Below are positions 25,849 to 33,771 of a stretch of DNA of 64,000 nt, piece after piece. How positions within the stretch are numbered: the first letter of the stretch is position 1; each line of letters starts with the position of its first letter. The notes under the pieces are model-generated. The model searched no databases. It was not told where the DNA came from and saw nothing but the letters and a program-made list of their open reading frames with translations. Origin of the DNA: Actinoplanes philippinensis (GTDB lineage Bacteria; Actinomycetota; Actinomycetes; Mycobacteriales; Micromonosporaceae). Where the stretch lies: positions 62,001 to 126,000 of the forward strand of contig NZ_FONV01000007.1 in assembly GCF_900113015.1 (NCBI RefSeq). The letters are read 5' to 3'. A program made the position numbers and the translations under genes.

Positions 25849-26145
25849 CGATTGTTTCCCTTCGATCAACGGCACATTGCAAACACACTGAACTATTTGC
25901 ATGCATGAAGTCAACAGAAGAAAACAGCTTCGGACACGTTCGCGCGGATCTCGCCACCACCGACTCCGGCGCGCCCTCCGGCATAACGGATTTTCCATCG
26001 ATAGTTTCGATAATCTTCCGCTCACTTTTCAGCGAGTGACGTCTATCTGCAGCGAAAAAGTCCACGTAGGATGCCGTCTAATTACCGATAGCTTTCCGTA
26101 AGTTTCGGTAGCCCGTTCCCCGTGGCCGAGGAGGCTCATCCCCCG
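25849..26145. promoter_or_regulatory. AT-rich divergent promoter region of the GH2 and GH10 genes
   Basis: About 300 bp, far lower in GC than its surroundings. On the GH2 side, arms TGCAAA (25878-25883) and TTTGCA (25896-25901) form a dyad. On the GH10 side, TACCGA (26083-26088) and TCGGTA (26105-26110) form another, overlapping two direct repeats of the TTTCSGTA type 10 bp apart. A third, ATCGA-5-TCGAT, lies near 26000. TAGGAT at 26067-26072 may be a -10 box. No CebR-type box is present, so these genes probably answer to a different sugar regulator. Confidence 0.5.
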
Positions 26146-27510
26146 ATGAACAGACAGAGAAGCTGGCGCGCCGCCGCCGTCACCGGCATCGTCGTCGCCA
26201 TGACGGCGGGCACCGCGATCCTGTGGCAGGGCACCTCCAGCGCCGGCACGACGCTGGGCGCCTCCGCCGCCGAGCGGGGCCGCTACTTCGGCACCGCTAT
26301 CGCCGGCAGCCGGCTGAGCGACTCGCAGTACTCGACCATCGCGAACCGTGAGTTCAACATGATCACGGCCGAGAACGAGATGAAGCCCGACGCCACCGAG
26401 CCCAACCAGGGGCAGTTCTCGTTCGGCTCCGGCGACCAGATCGTCAACTGGGCGATCAGCAACGGCAAGCGGGTCCGCGGCCACACTCTCGCCTGGTACT
26501 CCCAGCAGCCCGGGTGGATGCAGCGGATGGAGGGCTCGTCGCTGCGGCAGGCGATGCTCAACCACGTGACCAAGGTCGTCACCAACTACCGCGGCAAGAT
26601 CTACGCGTGGGACGTGGCGAACGAGGCCTTCGCCGACGGCTCCTCCGGCGCCCGCCGCGACTCCAACCTGCAGCGCACCGGCAACGACTGGATCGAGGCC
26701 GCCTTCCGGGCCGCCCGGTCCGCCGACCCGGACGCCAAGCTCTGCTACAACGACTACAACACCGACAACTGGTCGCACGCGAAGACGCAGGCCGTCTACC
26801 GGATGGTCCAGGACTTCAAGTCCCGCGGCGTGCCGATCGACTGCGTCGGCTTCCAGGCCCACTTCAACTCCGGCAACCCGGTGCCCAGCAACTACCACAC
26901 CACCCTGCAGAACTTCGCCGACCTGGGTGTCGACGTGCAGATCACCGAGCTGGACATCGAGGGCTCCGGGTCGAGCCAGGCCGACCAGTACCGCGGCATC
27001 GTCCAGGCCTGCCAGGCGGTGTCCCGCTGCACCGGCATCACCGTGTGGGGCGTGCGGGACAGCGACTCGTGGCGCGCCTCCGGCACCCCGCTGCTGTTCA
27101 ACGGCAACGGGCAGAAGAAGGCGGCGTACGACGCGGTGCTCGCCCAGCTGAACACCGGGCAGCCCACCAACCCCAGCCCGTCGTCGCCCGGCCCGTCGTC
27201 GCCCGGCCCGTCCACCAGCCCGTCCACCGACCCCGGTGGCGGCGGCTGCACGGCCACCTACAGCGAGGGCCAGAAGTGGAACGACCGCTTCAACGGCCAG
27301 GTCACCGTCACCGGCAGCAGCAACTGGATCGTCACCGTGACGGTCAGCTCGCCGCAGCGCATCACCGCCACCTGGAACGTCGCCGCCACCTGGGACTCCA
27401 GCGGCAACGTGATGACCGGGCGGCCGAACGGCAACGGCAACTCGTTCGGGTTCACCGTCCAGCACGGCGGCAACTGGACCTGGCCGACGCTCACCTGCCG
27501 GACCTCCTGA
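26146..27510 (+). CDS. Secreted GH10 endo-beta-1,4-xylanase with C-terminal CBM2-like module
   Basis: A 454-residue xylanase. The signal/anchor segment covers residues about 8-33. The GH10 barrel (about 35-340) has the acid/base Glu160 in WDVANEAF and the nucleophile Glu268 in ITELDIEG, plus HTLAWYSQQPGWM, all typical. A Pro/Ser/Gly linker (about 343-368) with repeated SSPGP units leads to an 85-residue Cys-bounded beta-sandwich module (CTATYSEGQKWNDRFNGQVTV), most like a CBM2. The enzyme cuts the xylan backbone internally. AGGAGG lies 12 nt upstream of the ATG, slightly far. The gene is divergent from the GH2 gene and convergent with the response regulator, with a hairpin between. Confidence 0.94.
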   Translation: MNRQRSWRAAAVTGIVVAMTAGTAILWQGTSSAGTTLGASAAERGRYFGTAIAGSRLSDSQYSTIANREFNMITAENEMKPDATEPNQGQFSFGSGDQIVNWAISNGKRVRGHTLAWYSQQPGWMQRMEGSSLRQAMLNHVTKVVTNYRGKIYAWDVANEAFADGSSGARRDSNLQRTGNDWIEAAFRAARSADPDAKLCYNDYNTDNWSHAKTQAVYRMVQDFKSRGVPIDCVGFQAHFNSGNPVPSNYHTTLQNFADLGVDVQITELDIEGSGSSQADQYRGIVQACQAVSRCTGITVWGVRDSDSWRASGTPLLFNGNGQKKAAYDAVLAQLNTGQPTNPSPSSPGPSSPGPSTSPSTDPGGGGCTATYSEGQKWNDRFNGQVTVTGSSNWIVTVTVSSPQRITATWNVAATWDSSGNVMTGRPNGNGNSFGFTVQHGGNWTWPTLTCRTS

Positions 27511-27517
27511 ACCGTCC

Positions 27518-27550
27518 GGGCCTGGTCACTCCGGTGGGGTGACCAGGCCC
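27518..27550. terminator. Bidirectional hairpin between xylanase and response regulator genes
   Basis: A perfect 12-bp stem (27518-27529 with 27539-27550) and 9-nt loop sits 8 bp after the xylanase stop. It overlaps the last codons of the convergent response regulator gene. Confidence 0.72.
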
Positions 27551-28191
27551 ATCTCGTACGCCATGATCACCAGGTGCACCCGGTCCCGGGCGTCCAGCTT
27601 GGTGAACAGCCGGGCCACGTGGGCCTTCGCCGTCGCCGGGCTGATGTGCAGGTCACCGGCGATCTCGGCGTTCGACCGGCCGCGGCCCACCAGCGTCAGC
27701 ACCTCCCGCTCCCGCTCGGTGATCGTGTCGTCCGGGCGGCGGCGGGCCGGTGGGCGCGCGGGGGCCGCCGCGGCGGTGAACTGGTGGATCAGGCGGCGGG
27801 TGACGCTCGGGGCGATCAGCGCGTCCCCGCCCGCCACCACCCGGACCGCGCCCAGGATGTCGTCGAGCGCCATGTCCTTGACGAGGAAACCGCTGGCCCC
27901 GGCACGCAGCGCGGCGTAGACGTACTCGTCGTCGTCGAACGTGGTGAGCACCAGCACATTGGCCGGCTCCGGACCGGCCGTCACGTGCCCGGTGGCCTCG
28001 ATGCCGTCCATCACCGGCATCCGGATGTCCATGACGATCACGTCCGGCCGCAGCTCCCGGGCCAGGCGGACCGCCTCCGCGCCGTCGGCCGCCTCGCCGG
28101 CCACCTCGATGTCGGCGGCGTCGTTGATCAGCACCCGCAGAGCGCTGCGGATCAGCGGCTGATCGTCGGCCAGCACCACCCGGATGGTCAC
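27526..28191 (-). CDS. NarL/LuxR family response regulator
   Basis: A 221-residue DNA-binding response regulator. The receiver domain (1-120) has the acidic pair in LADDQ, the phospho-acceptor Asp in VIVMDIRMPVMDG, the Thr in LVLTTFDD and the Lys in FLVKDMAL. After a Pro/Arg linker the LuxR-type HTH follows (ITEREREVLTLVGRGRSNAEIAGDLHISPATAKAHVARLFTKL). It pairs with the adjacent HisKA_3 kinase. The GTG start overlaps the stop of a 79-codon ORF in a GTGA; an in-frame ATG 27 nt upstream is an alternative. Regulated genes are unknown; the xylanase and GH2 genes are close but convergent. Confidence 0.9.
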   Translation of the reverse strand: MTIRVVLADDQPLIRSALRVLINDAADIEVAGEAADGAEAVRLARELRPDVIVMDIRMPVMDGIEATGHVTAGPEPANVLVLTTFDDDEYVYAALRAGASGFLVKDMALDDILGAVRVVAGGDALIAPSVTRRLIHQFTAAAAPARPPARRRPDDTITEREREVLTLVGRGRSNAEIAGDLHISPATAKAHVARLFTKLDARDRVHLVIMAYEMGLVTPPE

Positions 28192-28427
28192 CGCCCGCCC
28201 CCGATCCGCACCGCGCACCCGGCCGTCCCCGGCACGCCCTCCGCCGGCCCCGCGGTCCTTACCCGCACGCCTTCCGCCGTCCCGGCAACCGGCTCCCCCG
28301 CGCCTCCCGCCACTCCCGCGGTCCTTACCCGCACGCCTTCCGCCGTCCCGGCAACCGGCTCCCCCGCGCCTCCCGCCGCTCCCCTGGTCCGCGCAGCTGT
28401 CATCCGGGTGGCTTTCGCTGTCGTCAT
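28188..28427 (-). CDS. 79-residue repeat ORF coupling kinase and response regulator genes
   Basis: An ORF of 79 codons fills the gap between the histidine kinase and response regulator genes. Its ATG overlaps the kinase stop (ATGA) and its TGA overlaps the regulator start (GTGA). The predicted peptide is Ala/Gly/Thr/Arg-rich, with no membrane segment. It consists of a 16-residue head, two 22-residue repeats (the second differing by one residue: AAGGAG... versus VAGGAG...) and a degenerate third start (PAEGVPGTAG). The repeat unit is 66 bp, so copy-number change keeps the frame and both overlaps. It may be a true small protein, or only a translated spacer that maintains coupling. No function can be named. 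Confidence 0.5.
   Translation of the reverse strand: MTTAKATRMTAARTRGAAGGAGEPVAGTAEGVRVRTAGVAGGAGEPVAGTAEGVRVRTAGPAEGVPGTAGCAVRIGGGR
28251..28382. repeat. 66-bp tandem repeat, two copies
   Basis: Copies 28251-28316 and 28317-28382 are nearly identical (a change near the end, CCACTCC versus CCGCTCC). They encode the 22-residue repeats of the small coupling ORF on the minus strand. A shorter decayed version begins left of 28251. Confidence 0.9.
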
Positions 28428-29572
28428 CGGGCCGCCTCCGGCAGAGGGATGCGGGCGCGGACCCGGAAGCCGCCCTCCGGCCGCGGGCCGGCGTCGAACT
28501 CGCCGCCGAGCAGGCTGACCCGCTCGCGCATGCCGGTGATGCCGTTGCGGCTGCCGTCGGTGCTGCCGCTCGCGCCGTGCCCGTCGTCGCTGATCTCGAT
28601 GGTCAGGGTACCGGCGTCCTGCCGGACCGCGACGTCGCACCGGCCGACACCGGCATGCCGGATCACGTTGGTCACCGCCTCCTGCACGATCCGGTAGGCG
28701 GACAGATCGATGTCCGGCGGCAACGGCCGCGGATCGCCGTCGCGGCGCAGGCCGACCTCCACACCGGCCTGCGCGCTGCGGGCCACCAGACCGTCCAGGT
28801 CGGCCAGGCCGGGCGCCGGATCCCGGGGCGCGGCGCCGGAGCCCGCATCGGTACGCCGCAGCGAGCCCAGCATCCGGCGCAGCGCCGCCGCGGTGTCCCG
28901 GCTGGTCTCCTCGATGTTCGCCAGTGCCGTCCGGGCCTCCGCGGGCTGGGTGTCGATGACCCGCCGGCCCATCCCGGCCTGCACGGCGATCACGGCGATG
29001 CTGTGCGCGACCATGTCGTGCAGCTCGCGGGCGATCCGCAGCCGCTCCGCCTCCACCGCCCGGGCCTCGGCCTGCTCCCGCTGGACCTCGGCGTGCCGGC
29101 GGCGCTGCCGCACCGAGTCGCCGACCACCCAGGCGGTGACGACGCCGAGGATCAGGAGGGTGGGGATCGTCGTCAGGTCGCCGCCGTTCTCGAAGAGCAG
29201 GACCAGCGCGACCTGGACCGTCGCGGTGACCACGGCGGCCCCGATCGACACCCGCCGGCTCCTGGTGGCCGCCACGTTGCCGGCCATGATGTCGGCGAAG
29301 ACGGCGAAGACGAAAAGCACCGCCCGCGCCGGGACGTTGCCGGAGATGGCCAGCACGGCGACGGTCCCACCACCCGCGAGCAGCACGGACAGGGCCGCCG
29401 CCGGCGATCGGCGGGCCAGCGGGATCGGCAGGAACACCGCCGCGACGAGGGCGAGCCCGTTCAGGAGCCCGCTGCCGCCCTGCATGTTGGTCGCGGTGAA
29501 CAGGGCGAGCGGGAAGAGCAGCGCGCCGATCCAGGCGAGCACGGCGCCGATCCGGCTTCGTACGGTGGACAT
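28424..29572 (-). CDS. Sensor histidine kinase, HisKA_3 (NarX/DesK-like)
   Basis: A 382-residue membrane kinase. Four or five hydrophobic helices cover residues 8 to about 150 with almost no extracytoplasmic loop, suggesting a membrane or intramembrane signal. Then come the dimerisation/phosphoacceptor segment ERLRIARELHDMVAHSIAVIAVQAG (His in ELHD) and a C-terminal ATPase domain with AVTNVIRHAG (N-box) and ISDDGHGASG/NGITGMRERV (G-boxes). The ATG lies in the sequence GTGGAC-ATG; no strong ribosome site is seen. It is first in a three-ORF unit ending with the response regulator. Confidence 0.9.
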   Translation of the reverse strand: MSTVRSRIGAVLAWIGALLFPLALFTATNMQGGSGLLNGLALVAAVFLPIPLARRSPAAALSVLLAGGGTVAVLAISGNVPARAVLFVFAVFADIMAGNVAATRSRRVSIGAAVVTATVQVALVLLFENGGDLTTIPTLLILGVVTAWVVGDSVRQRRRHAEVQREQAEARAVEAERLRIARELHDMVAHSIAVIAVQAGMGRRVIDTQPAEARTALANIEETSRDTAAALRRMLGSLRRTDAGSGAAPRDPAPGLADLDGLVARSAQAGVEVGLRRDGDPRPLPPDIDLSAYRIVQEAVTNVIRHAGVGRCDVAVRQDAGTLTIEISDDGHGASGSTDGSRNGITGMRERVSLLGGEFDAGPRPEGGFRVRARIPLPEAAR

Positions 29573-29689
29573 GCGGCCGACTGTATCGACGCAAGATCGG
29601 GCGGGCATCGGCTCCGGGGACTACGCCCGCGGGCCACCTTCACTGTGATCCACGGGCCGATGTGACGGCGCCGCTGCCCCGGCACCGTG

Positions 29690-30709
29690 ATGGCCATGAA
29701 TCTGATCAAGCGGCTGCGGACGATCCTGGCGGTGACCGCGGTCATCCTGGCGCCGGCCGCCGGCTCGGTCCTGGCCCCGCCCGCCACCGCGTCGGCGCCG
29801 CCCCCGCCCGGGGTGGCCGCGTGGCGGGCCGAGTACCCGTACCCGCCGGATCCGGTGGCGGCCCGGGACTGGTTCGCGGGCCGGTCCGACAGCGACCGGC
29901 ACGCGCTGGCCGCCGCGCACCCGGGGGTGGTCGGCAACCTGGACGGCGCCCCGCCGGCGCTGCGGTACGAGGCGAACCGGCGGGCCATGCTCGCGGCCGG
30001 GATCGACCGGCCGGACGGCGACTTCCTGCTCTTCGATCCGCGCGGCCGGGGCCGGGTGGCCCAGGTGTCCGGCGACCTGACGACCGCGCGGCGGATCGTC
30101 GTGCTGGTGCCGGGCATGCGCAACCGGCTGCAGAACTTCTGGCGCGGTGTGGGCGGCCAGGCGTACCGCTCACCGGCGGTGTGGGCCGCCGACCTGCGAC
30201 GGGCCGCGGCCTCGGACGATCTCGCGGTGATCGCCTGGCTCGGCTACGACACGCCGCAGGGCGCCGACGAGGCCGCCCGCGCGAACCTGGCCGAGACCGG
30301 CGCGGACGCGCTGGTGACGTTCGTGGACGGGCTGGTCGCGGTCCGCCCGCAGGCCACCATCGCGCTGTTCGGGCACAGCTACGGGTCCACCGTGATCGGG
30401 CACGCCGCGCCCCGGCTCAGCCCGCGGGTGACCGACATCGCGGTGTTCGGCAGCCCCGGCATGGGCGTGGACGACGTCGCCGCGCTGCGGACCGGCGCGC
30501 GGGTGTGGGCCGGCCTCAGCGAGCGGGACTGGGTCGGCTGGTTGCCGGCCGGGCACATGCTCGGGCTGGGGCACGGCACGGCGCCGTCCGACCCGGGATT
30601 CGGCGCCCGCCCGTTCCCCGCCGCCGATGTCCACGACCACGACCACTACCTGTCGCCGGGCACCGACTCGCTGGCGGCGCTCACCCGGGTCGCCGGAGGA
30701 CTGTCATGA
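29690..30709 (+). CDS. Exported DUF1023-type alpha/beta hydrolase
   Basis: A 339-residue protein with a signal sequence (about 1-35, ending ATASA). The catalytic domain has RRIVVLVPGMRNRLQNFW at its first strand, the nucleophile elbow GHSYGS, and a likely acid and His further on (HDHDHYL near the end). DUF1023 proteins are serine hydrolases of unknown substrate, common in actinobacteria. Possible starts are GTG 29687, ATG 29690 and ATG 29696; none has a clear ribosome site. The stop overlaps the ATG of the acyltransferase gene (ATGA), so the two probably act together, perhaps in modifying or removing acyl groups on an envelope molecule. Confidence 0.82.
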   Translation: MAMNLIKRLRTILAVTAVILAPAAGSVLAPPATASAPPPPGVAAWRAEYPYPPDPVAARDWFAGRSDSDRHALAAAHPGVVGNLDGAPPALRYEANRRAMLAAGIDRPDGDFLLFDPRGRGRVAQVSGDLTTARRIVVLVPGMRNRLQNFWRGVGGQAYRSPAVWAADLRRAAASDDLAVIAWLGYDTPQGADEAARANLAETGADALVTFVDGLVAVRPQATIALFGHSYGSTVIGHAAPRLSPRVTDIAVFGSPGMGVDDVAALRTGARVWAGLSERDWVGWLPAGHMLGLGHGTAPSDPGFGARPFPAADVHDHDHYLSPGTDSLAALTRVAGGLS

Positions 30710-31797
30710 GCCTCGCCGCACGGATCGCCGCGGCCACCCCGGCGCACCGGGACCGGACCGTCGACGCGCTGCGGGCCGTCGCGATCCTCGGCGTGGTCCT
30801 CGGGCACTGGCTGGTCTCGGCGATCGTCAGCGACCCGGCGCGGCCGTCGGCGTGGCACGGCGCGAGCCCGCTGCAGGGCCGGCCCGCGCTGATCCCGGCG
30901 ACGTGGCTGCTGCAGACCCTCGGCCTGTTCTTCTTCGCCGGCGGCTACGCGGCCGCCCGGGGCAGCCGGACCGGCGGCAACCTGTCGTGGCTGGGCGCCC
31001 GGCTCGGCCGGCTGGCCCGGCCGGTGGCGGTGCTCGCGGCGGTGTGGCTGCCCGCCTGGCTGCTGCTGACTGTCACCGGGGCGCCGGACAGCACCCTGCA
31101 CGTGGTGCGGTCGCTGCTCGTACACCCGATGTGGTTTCTCCTGGTCCTCATCGCTCTGACCGCGCTCTCGCCGCTGCTGCGGGCCGCCGTGAGCCGCTAC
31201 GGACTGTGGTCGCTGCTGCCCCCGGTGGCGCTCGTCGTGTGCTGCGACGTGGCCCGGCACCTCGGCACGGCGGCGTGGCTGCACCCGGTCGCGACGGTGG
31301 GTGGCTGGGCTGTGCCGTACCTGCTCGGCATGGCTCTTGCCCGCGATGTCCTGCCGCGCCGGACCGGTCTCGTGCTGCTGCCGGCGGGTGTCGCCGCCGG
31401 GGCGGCGCTGGTGCTGCTGGCCGGCTATCCGGCGAGCGCGGTCGGGGTGCCCGGCGACGGCTGGTCCAATCTCGACCCGCCGTCGCTGTTCGCCCTGGCG
31501 CTGGCGGCCGCGCAGCTCGGCGCGTTCCTGCTGGTCCGGGACCGGCTCGCGGGATGGCTGCGGCGGCCGGCGGTGTGGGCGCCGGTCGCCGGGCTCAACC
31601 TGGCGGCGATGACCGTGTACTGCTGGCACCAGAGCGCGCTGCTGCTGGTCAGCTTCGCCGGGCTGCTCGCCGGGCCGCTGCCGGGACTGCTCGACGAGCC
31701 GGCCGGGGCGTGGCCCGTACACCGTCTGCTCTGGCTTCCGGTCTTCGCCCTCGTCCTGGCCGGGCTCTGCTCGGCCTTCCACCGCTTCGAGAAGTGA
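30706..31797 (+). CDS. Acyltransferase 3 family membrane protein
   Basis: A 363-residue integral membrane O-acyltransferase. The N-terminal RDRTVDALRAVAILGVVLGHW contains the catalytic-type His and Arg of the family; about ten transmembrane helices follow. These proteins move acyl groups from acyl-CoA to sugars, peptidoglycan or antibiotics on the outer face. It is translationally coupled to the upstream alpha/beta hydrolase. It converges with the peroxiredoxin gene, with only 1 bp between the stop codons. Confidence 0.87.
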   Translation: MSLAARIAAATPAHRDRTVDALRAVAILGVVLGHWLVSAIVSDPARPSAWHGASPLQGRPALIPATWLLQTLGLFFFAGGYAAARGSRTGGNLSWLGARLGRLARPVAVLAAVWLPAWLLLTVTGAPDSTLHVVRSLLVHPMWFLLVLIALTALSPLLRAAVSRYGLWSLLPPVALVVCCDVARHLGTAAWLHPVATVGGWAVPYLLGMALARDVLPRRTGLVLLPAGVAAGAALVLLAGYPASAVGVPGDGWSNLDPPSLFALALAAAQLGAFLLVRDRLAGWLRRPAVWAPVAGLNLAAMTVYCWHQSALLLVSFAGLLAGPLPGLLDEPAGAWPVHRLLWLPVFALVLAGLCSAFHRFEK

Positions 31798-31798
31798 C

Positions 31799-32266
31799 TC
31801 AGGCGGTGGCCGCGCTCGCCACCCGCAACGCGTCAGCGGCGTGCTGGTTCATGTCGAGCTCGCTGTGGATCACGTCGAGGATCCGGCGGTCGGTCCCGAT
31901 CACGAACGTCATCCGCTTGGTGCTCAGCGAGCCGAGACTGAGTTTGCGCCGCACCCCGTACGCCTCGATGGTCGCCGAGTCCGGATCGGAGAGCAGCGGG
32001 TAGTCGAAGGAGTGCGCCTCCGCGAACTCCCTCTGCCTCTCCACCGGATCCTTGCTGATGCCGACCCGCTGGACGCCTGCCGCCCGGTATTCGGCGGCCA
32101 GGTCACGGAAGTGACAGGCCTCCGCGGTGCAGCCACGGGTCATCGCGGCCGGGTAGAAGAAGAGGACGACGGGGCCGCCGGCGACCAGCTCGCTCAGCCG
32201 CCGGGTTGTGCCATTTTGGTCTTGGAGTTCAAAATCGGGCGCGAGGTCGCCCTTGCCGATGCTCAC
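31799..32266 (-). CDS. Peroxiredoxin, Bcp/PrxQ type
   Basis: A 155-residue thiol peroxidase. The peroxidatic Cys46 and resolving Cys51 lie in TRGCTAEAC, spaced five residues apart as in PrxQ/Bcp proteins. Other conserved parts are the FYPAAMTRGC helix start, GISKDPVERQREFAEAHSFDYPLLSD and a Thr/Arg-containing active-site frame. It reduces hydroperoxides using thioredoxin. The GTG start lies 53 bp from the divergent GH43 gene; no strong ribosome site is visible. Confidence 0.92.
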   Translation of the reverse strand: MSIGKGDLAPDFELQDQNGTTRRLSELVAGGPVVLFFYPAAMTRGCTAEACHFRDLAAEYRAAGVQRVGISKDPVERQREFAEAHSFDYPLLSDPDSATIEAYGVRRKLSLGSLSTKRMTFVIGTDRRILDVIHSELDMNQHAADALRVASAATA

Positions 32267-32318
32267 CCCGACGAGGGTACGGCGATCTCCTCACCACCGA
32301 CACCTACGTGGAGGTCAC

Positions 32319-33674
32319 GTGCTCCATCTCCCCGCCGTCCTCGCGGCTCTGGTCATGGCCGCCGCCCCGCTGGCCGCCCCGGCAGCGCCCGCCGGATCCG
32401 GGCCGGTCATCGATCAGAACTTCGCCGACCCGGACGTGATGAAGGTCGGCCGCACCTACTACGCCTACGCCACCAACAGCGACGGCCGGAACATCCGGTG
32501 GGCCACCTCCACCGACCTGGTCAGCTGGACCGTGCAGGAGAGCGACGCGCTGCCCGAGCTGGGCGCCTGGGTCGACCCGGACTGGACCTTCCCGCCCGGC
32601 GGCACCGGCGACCGCGGCGTCTGGGCGCCCGAGGTGTTCGCCACCGGGCCGCGCAGTTTCGTGATGTGGTACACGGCGCACGACGACGCGTCCGGCAAGC
32701 AGTGCATCGGCGCGGCCACCGCCACCACGCCGGGCGGGCCGTTCACCCCGCAGGACACCGCGCTGGTCTGCACCCCGGAGATCGGCGGCGCCATCGACGC
32801 GTCGTCGTACACCGAGAACGGGCGCCGCTACCTCCTGTGGAAGAACGACGGCAACTGTTGCCGGCAGGACACCTGGCTGCGCCTGCAGCAGGTCAGCGCC
32901 GACGGGTTGCGCCGGGTCGGCGCGGAGACCCCGCTGATCAAGCAGAACAAGCCGTTCGAGGGCACCCTCGTCGAGGCGCCGACGCTGGTCAAGCGCGGCG
33001 GCCGGTACGTGCTGTTCTACTCGGCCAACTTCTTCGGCAACGGCAGCTATGTGAGCAGCTACGCCACCGCCGACCGGCTGCGCGGGCCGTACACCAAGGC
33101 CGCCTCGCCGCTGATGACCACCGACGCGTTCGCCGGAGCGGTCCGCGGGCCTGGCGGCCAGGACGTGGTGACCGGACCGGACGGGCGTGACCGGATCGTC
33201 TTCCACGGCTGGAACGCCGGGTTCGAGTACCGGGCGATGTACTCGCGGCGACTCGACTGGCTCGACGGACGGCCGGTCGTCGAGGGCGCCGCCATCCGGT
33301 ACGAGGCGGAGGACGCCGACTTCGCGCGGGCCAACGCCCGGTACGCGGCCGGCGGCGCCAGCAACGGCGCCGTGGTCGGCGGGATCGACTTCGACGACAG
33401 CCGGGTCTCCTTCACCGTCCGTGTCCCCCGCGGCGGTGAATACCGGCTCTCCACCCGCTACGCCAACGGGTCCGACGGGGGCGCGGCGAGCCACCGCCTC
33501 ACCGTCAACGGCGCGGCTGCCGGCAGCGTCGACTATCCGGTCACCGGTTGGGACAACTGGCAGGTCAGCGAACGGCAGGTGACGCTGCGGGCCGGAGACA
33601 ACCTCATCTCGTACGCCAAGGGCGCCAACTACGCGGAGATCGACGCGATCGACGTGGCCTCTTCGGCTCATTGA
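32319..33674 (+). CDS. Secreted GH43 glycosidase with C-terminal CBM6/35
   Basis: A 451-residue exported enzyme. The signal peptide covers about residues 1-25. A five-bladed GH43 propeller follows: the general base Asp in NFADPDVMK, the pKa-modulating Asp in GGAIDASSY and the acid Glu in LVEAPTLVK. The C-terminal 125 residues (IRYEAEDADFARANARYAAGG onward, ending YAEIDAIDV) form a CBM6/CBM35 carbohydrate-binding module. GH43 enzymes are mostly arabinofuranosidases, arabinanases or xylosidases, consistent with the nearby GH10 xylanase. The GTG start follows GGAGG by 4-5 nt. Confidence 0.92.
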   Translation: MLHLPAVLAALVMAAAPLAAPAAPAGSGPVIDQNFADPDVMKVGRTYYAYATNSDGRNIRWATSTDLVSWTVQESDALPELGAWVDPDWTFPPGGTGDRGVWAPEVFATGPRSFVMWYTAHDDASGKQCIGAATATTPGGPFTPQDTALVCTPEIGGAIDASSYTENGRRYLLWKNDGNCCRQDTWLRLQQVSADGLRRVGAETPLIKQNKPFEGTLVEAPTLVKRGGRYVLFYSANFFGNGSYVSSYATADRLRGPYTKAASPLMTTDAFAGAVRGPGGQDVVTGPDGRDRIVFHGWNAGFEYRAMYSRRLDWLDGRPVVEGAAIRYEAEDADFARANARYAAGGASNGAVVGGIDFDDSRVSFTVRVPRGGEYRLSTRYANGSDGGAASHRLTVNGAAAGSVDYPVTGWDNWQVSERQVTLRAGDNLISYAKGANYAEIDAIDVASSAH

Positions 33675-33687
33675 AAACACCCGATGT

Positions 33688-33748
33688 GCGGATGCCTACT
33701 AGCCTGGTCGCGACCAGAATGAGCGGCGCGGCGGAGGTAGGCATCCGC
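33688..33748. promoter_or_regulatory. Nested inverted repeats before the Ser/Thr kinase gene
   Basis: The outer perfect 12-bp arms GCGGATGCCTAC (33688-33699) and GTAGGCATCCGC (33737-33748) enclose a perfect 14-bp palindrome, CTGGTCGCGACCAG (33704-33717). The element fills the 97-bp gap between the GH43 and kinase genes. It could be a terminator, an operator pair or a structured leader. Confidence 0.6.
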
Positions 33749-33771
33749 CCCTGAACGGTGGAGTCTCTTCG

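Noticed and set aside
22747..25908. Rightward open frame of over 1000 codons opposite the GH2 gene
   Set aside because: Composition is Val/Asp/Gly/Arg-rich shadow; the GH2 protein on the other strand has full domain and active-site support.
33704..33717. Recombinase attachment site
   Set aside because: The palindrome lacks a neighbouring integrase or a matching second site, and the gap is a normal intergenic space.
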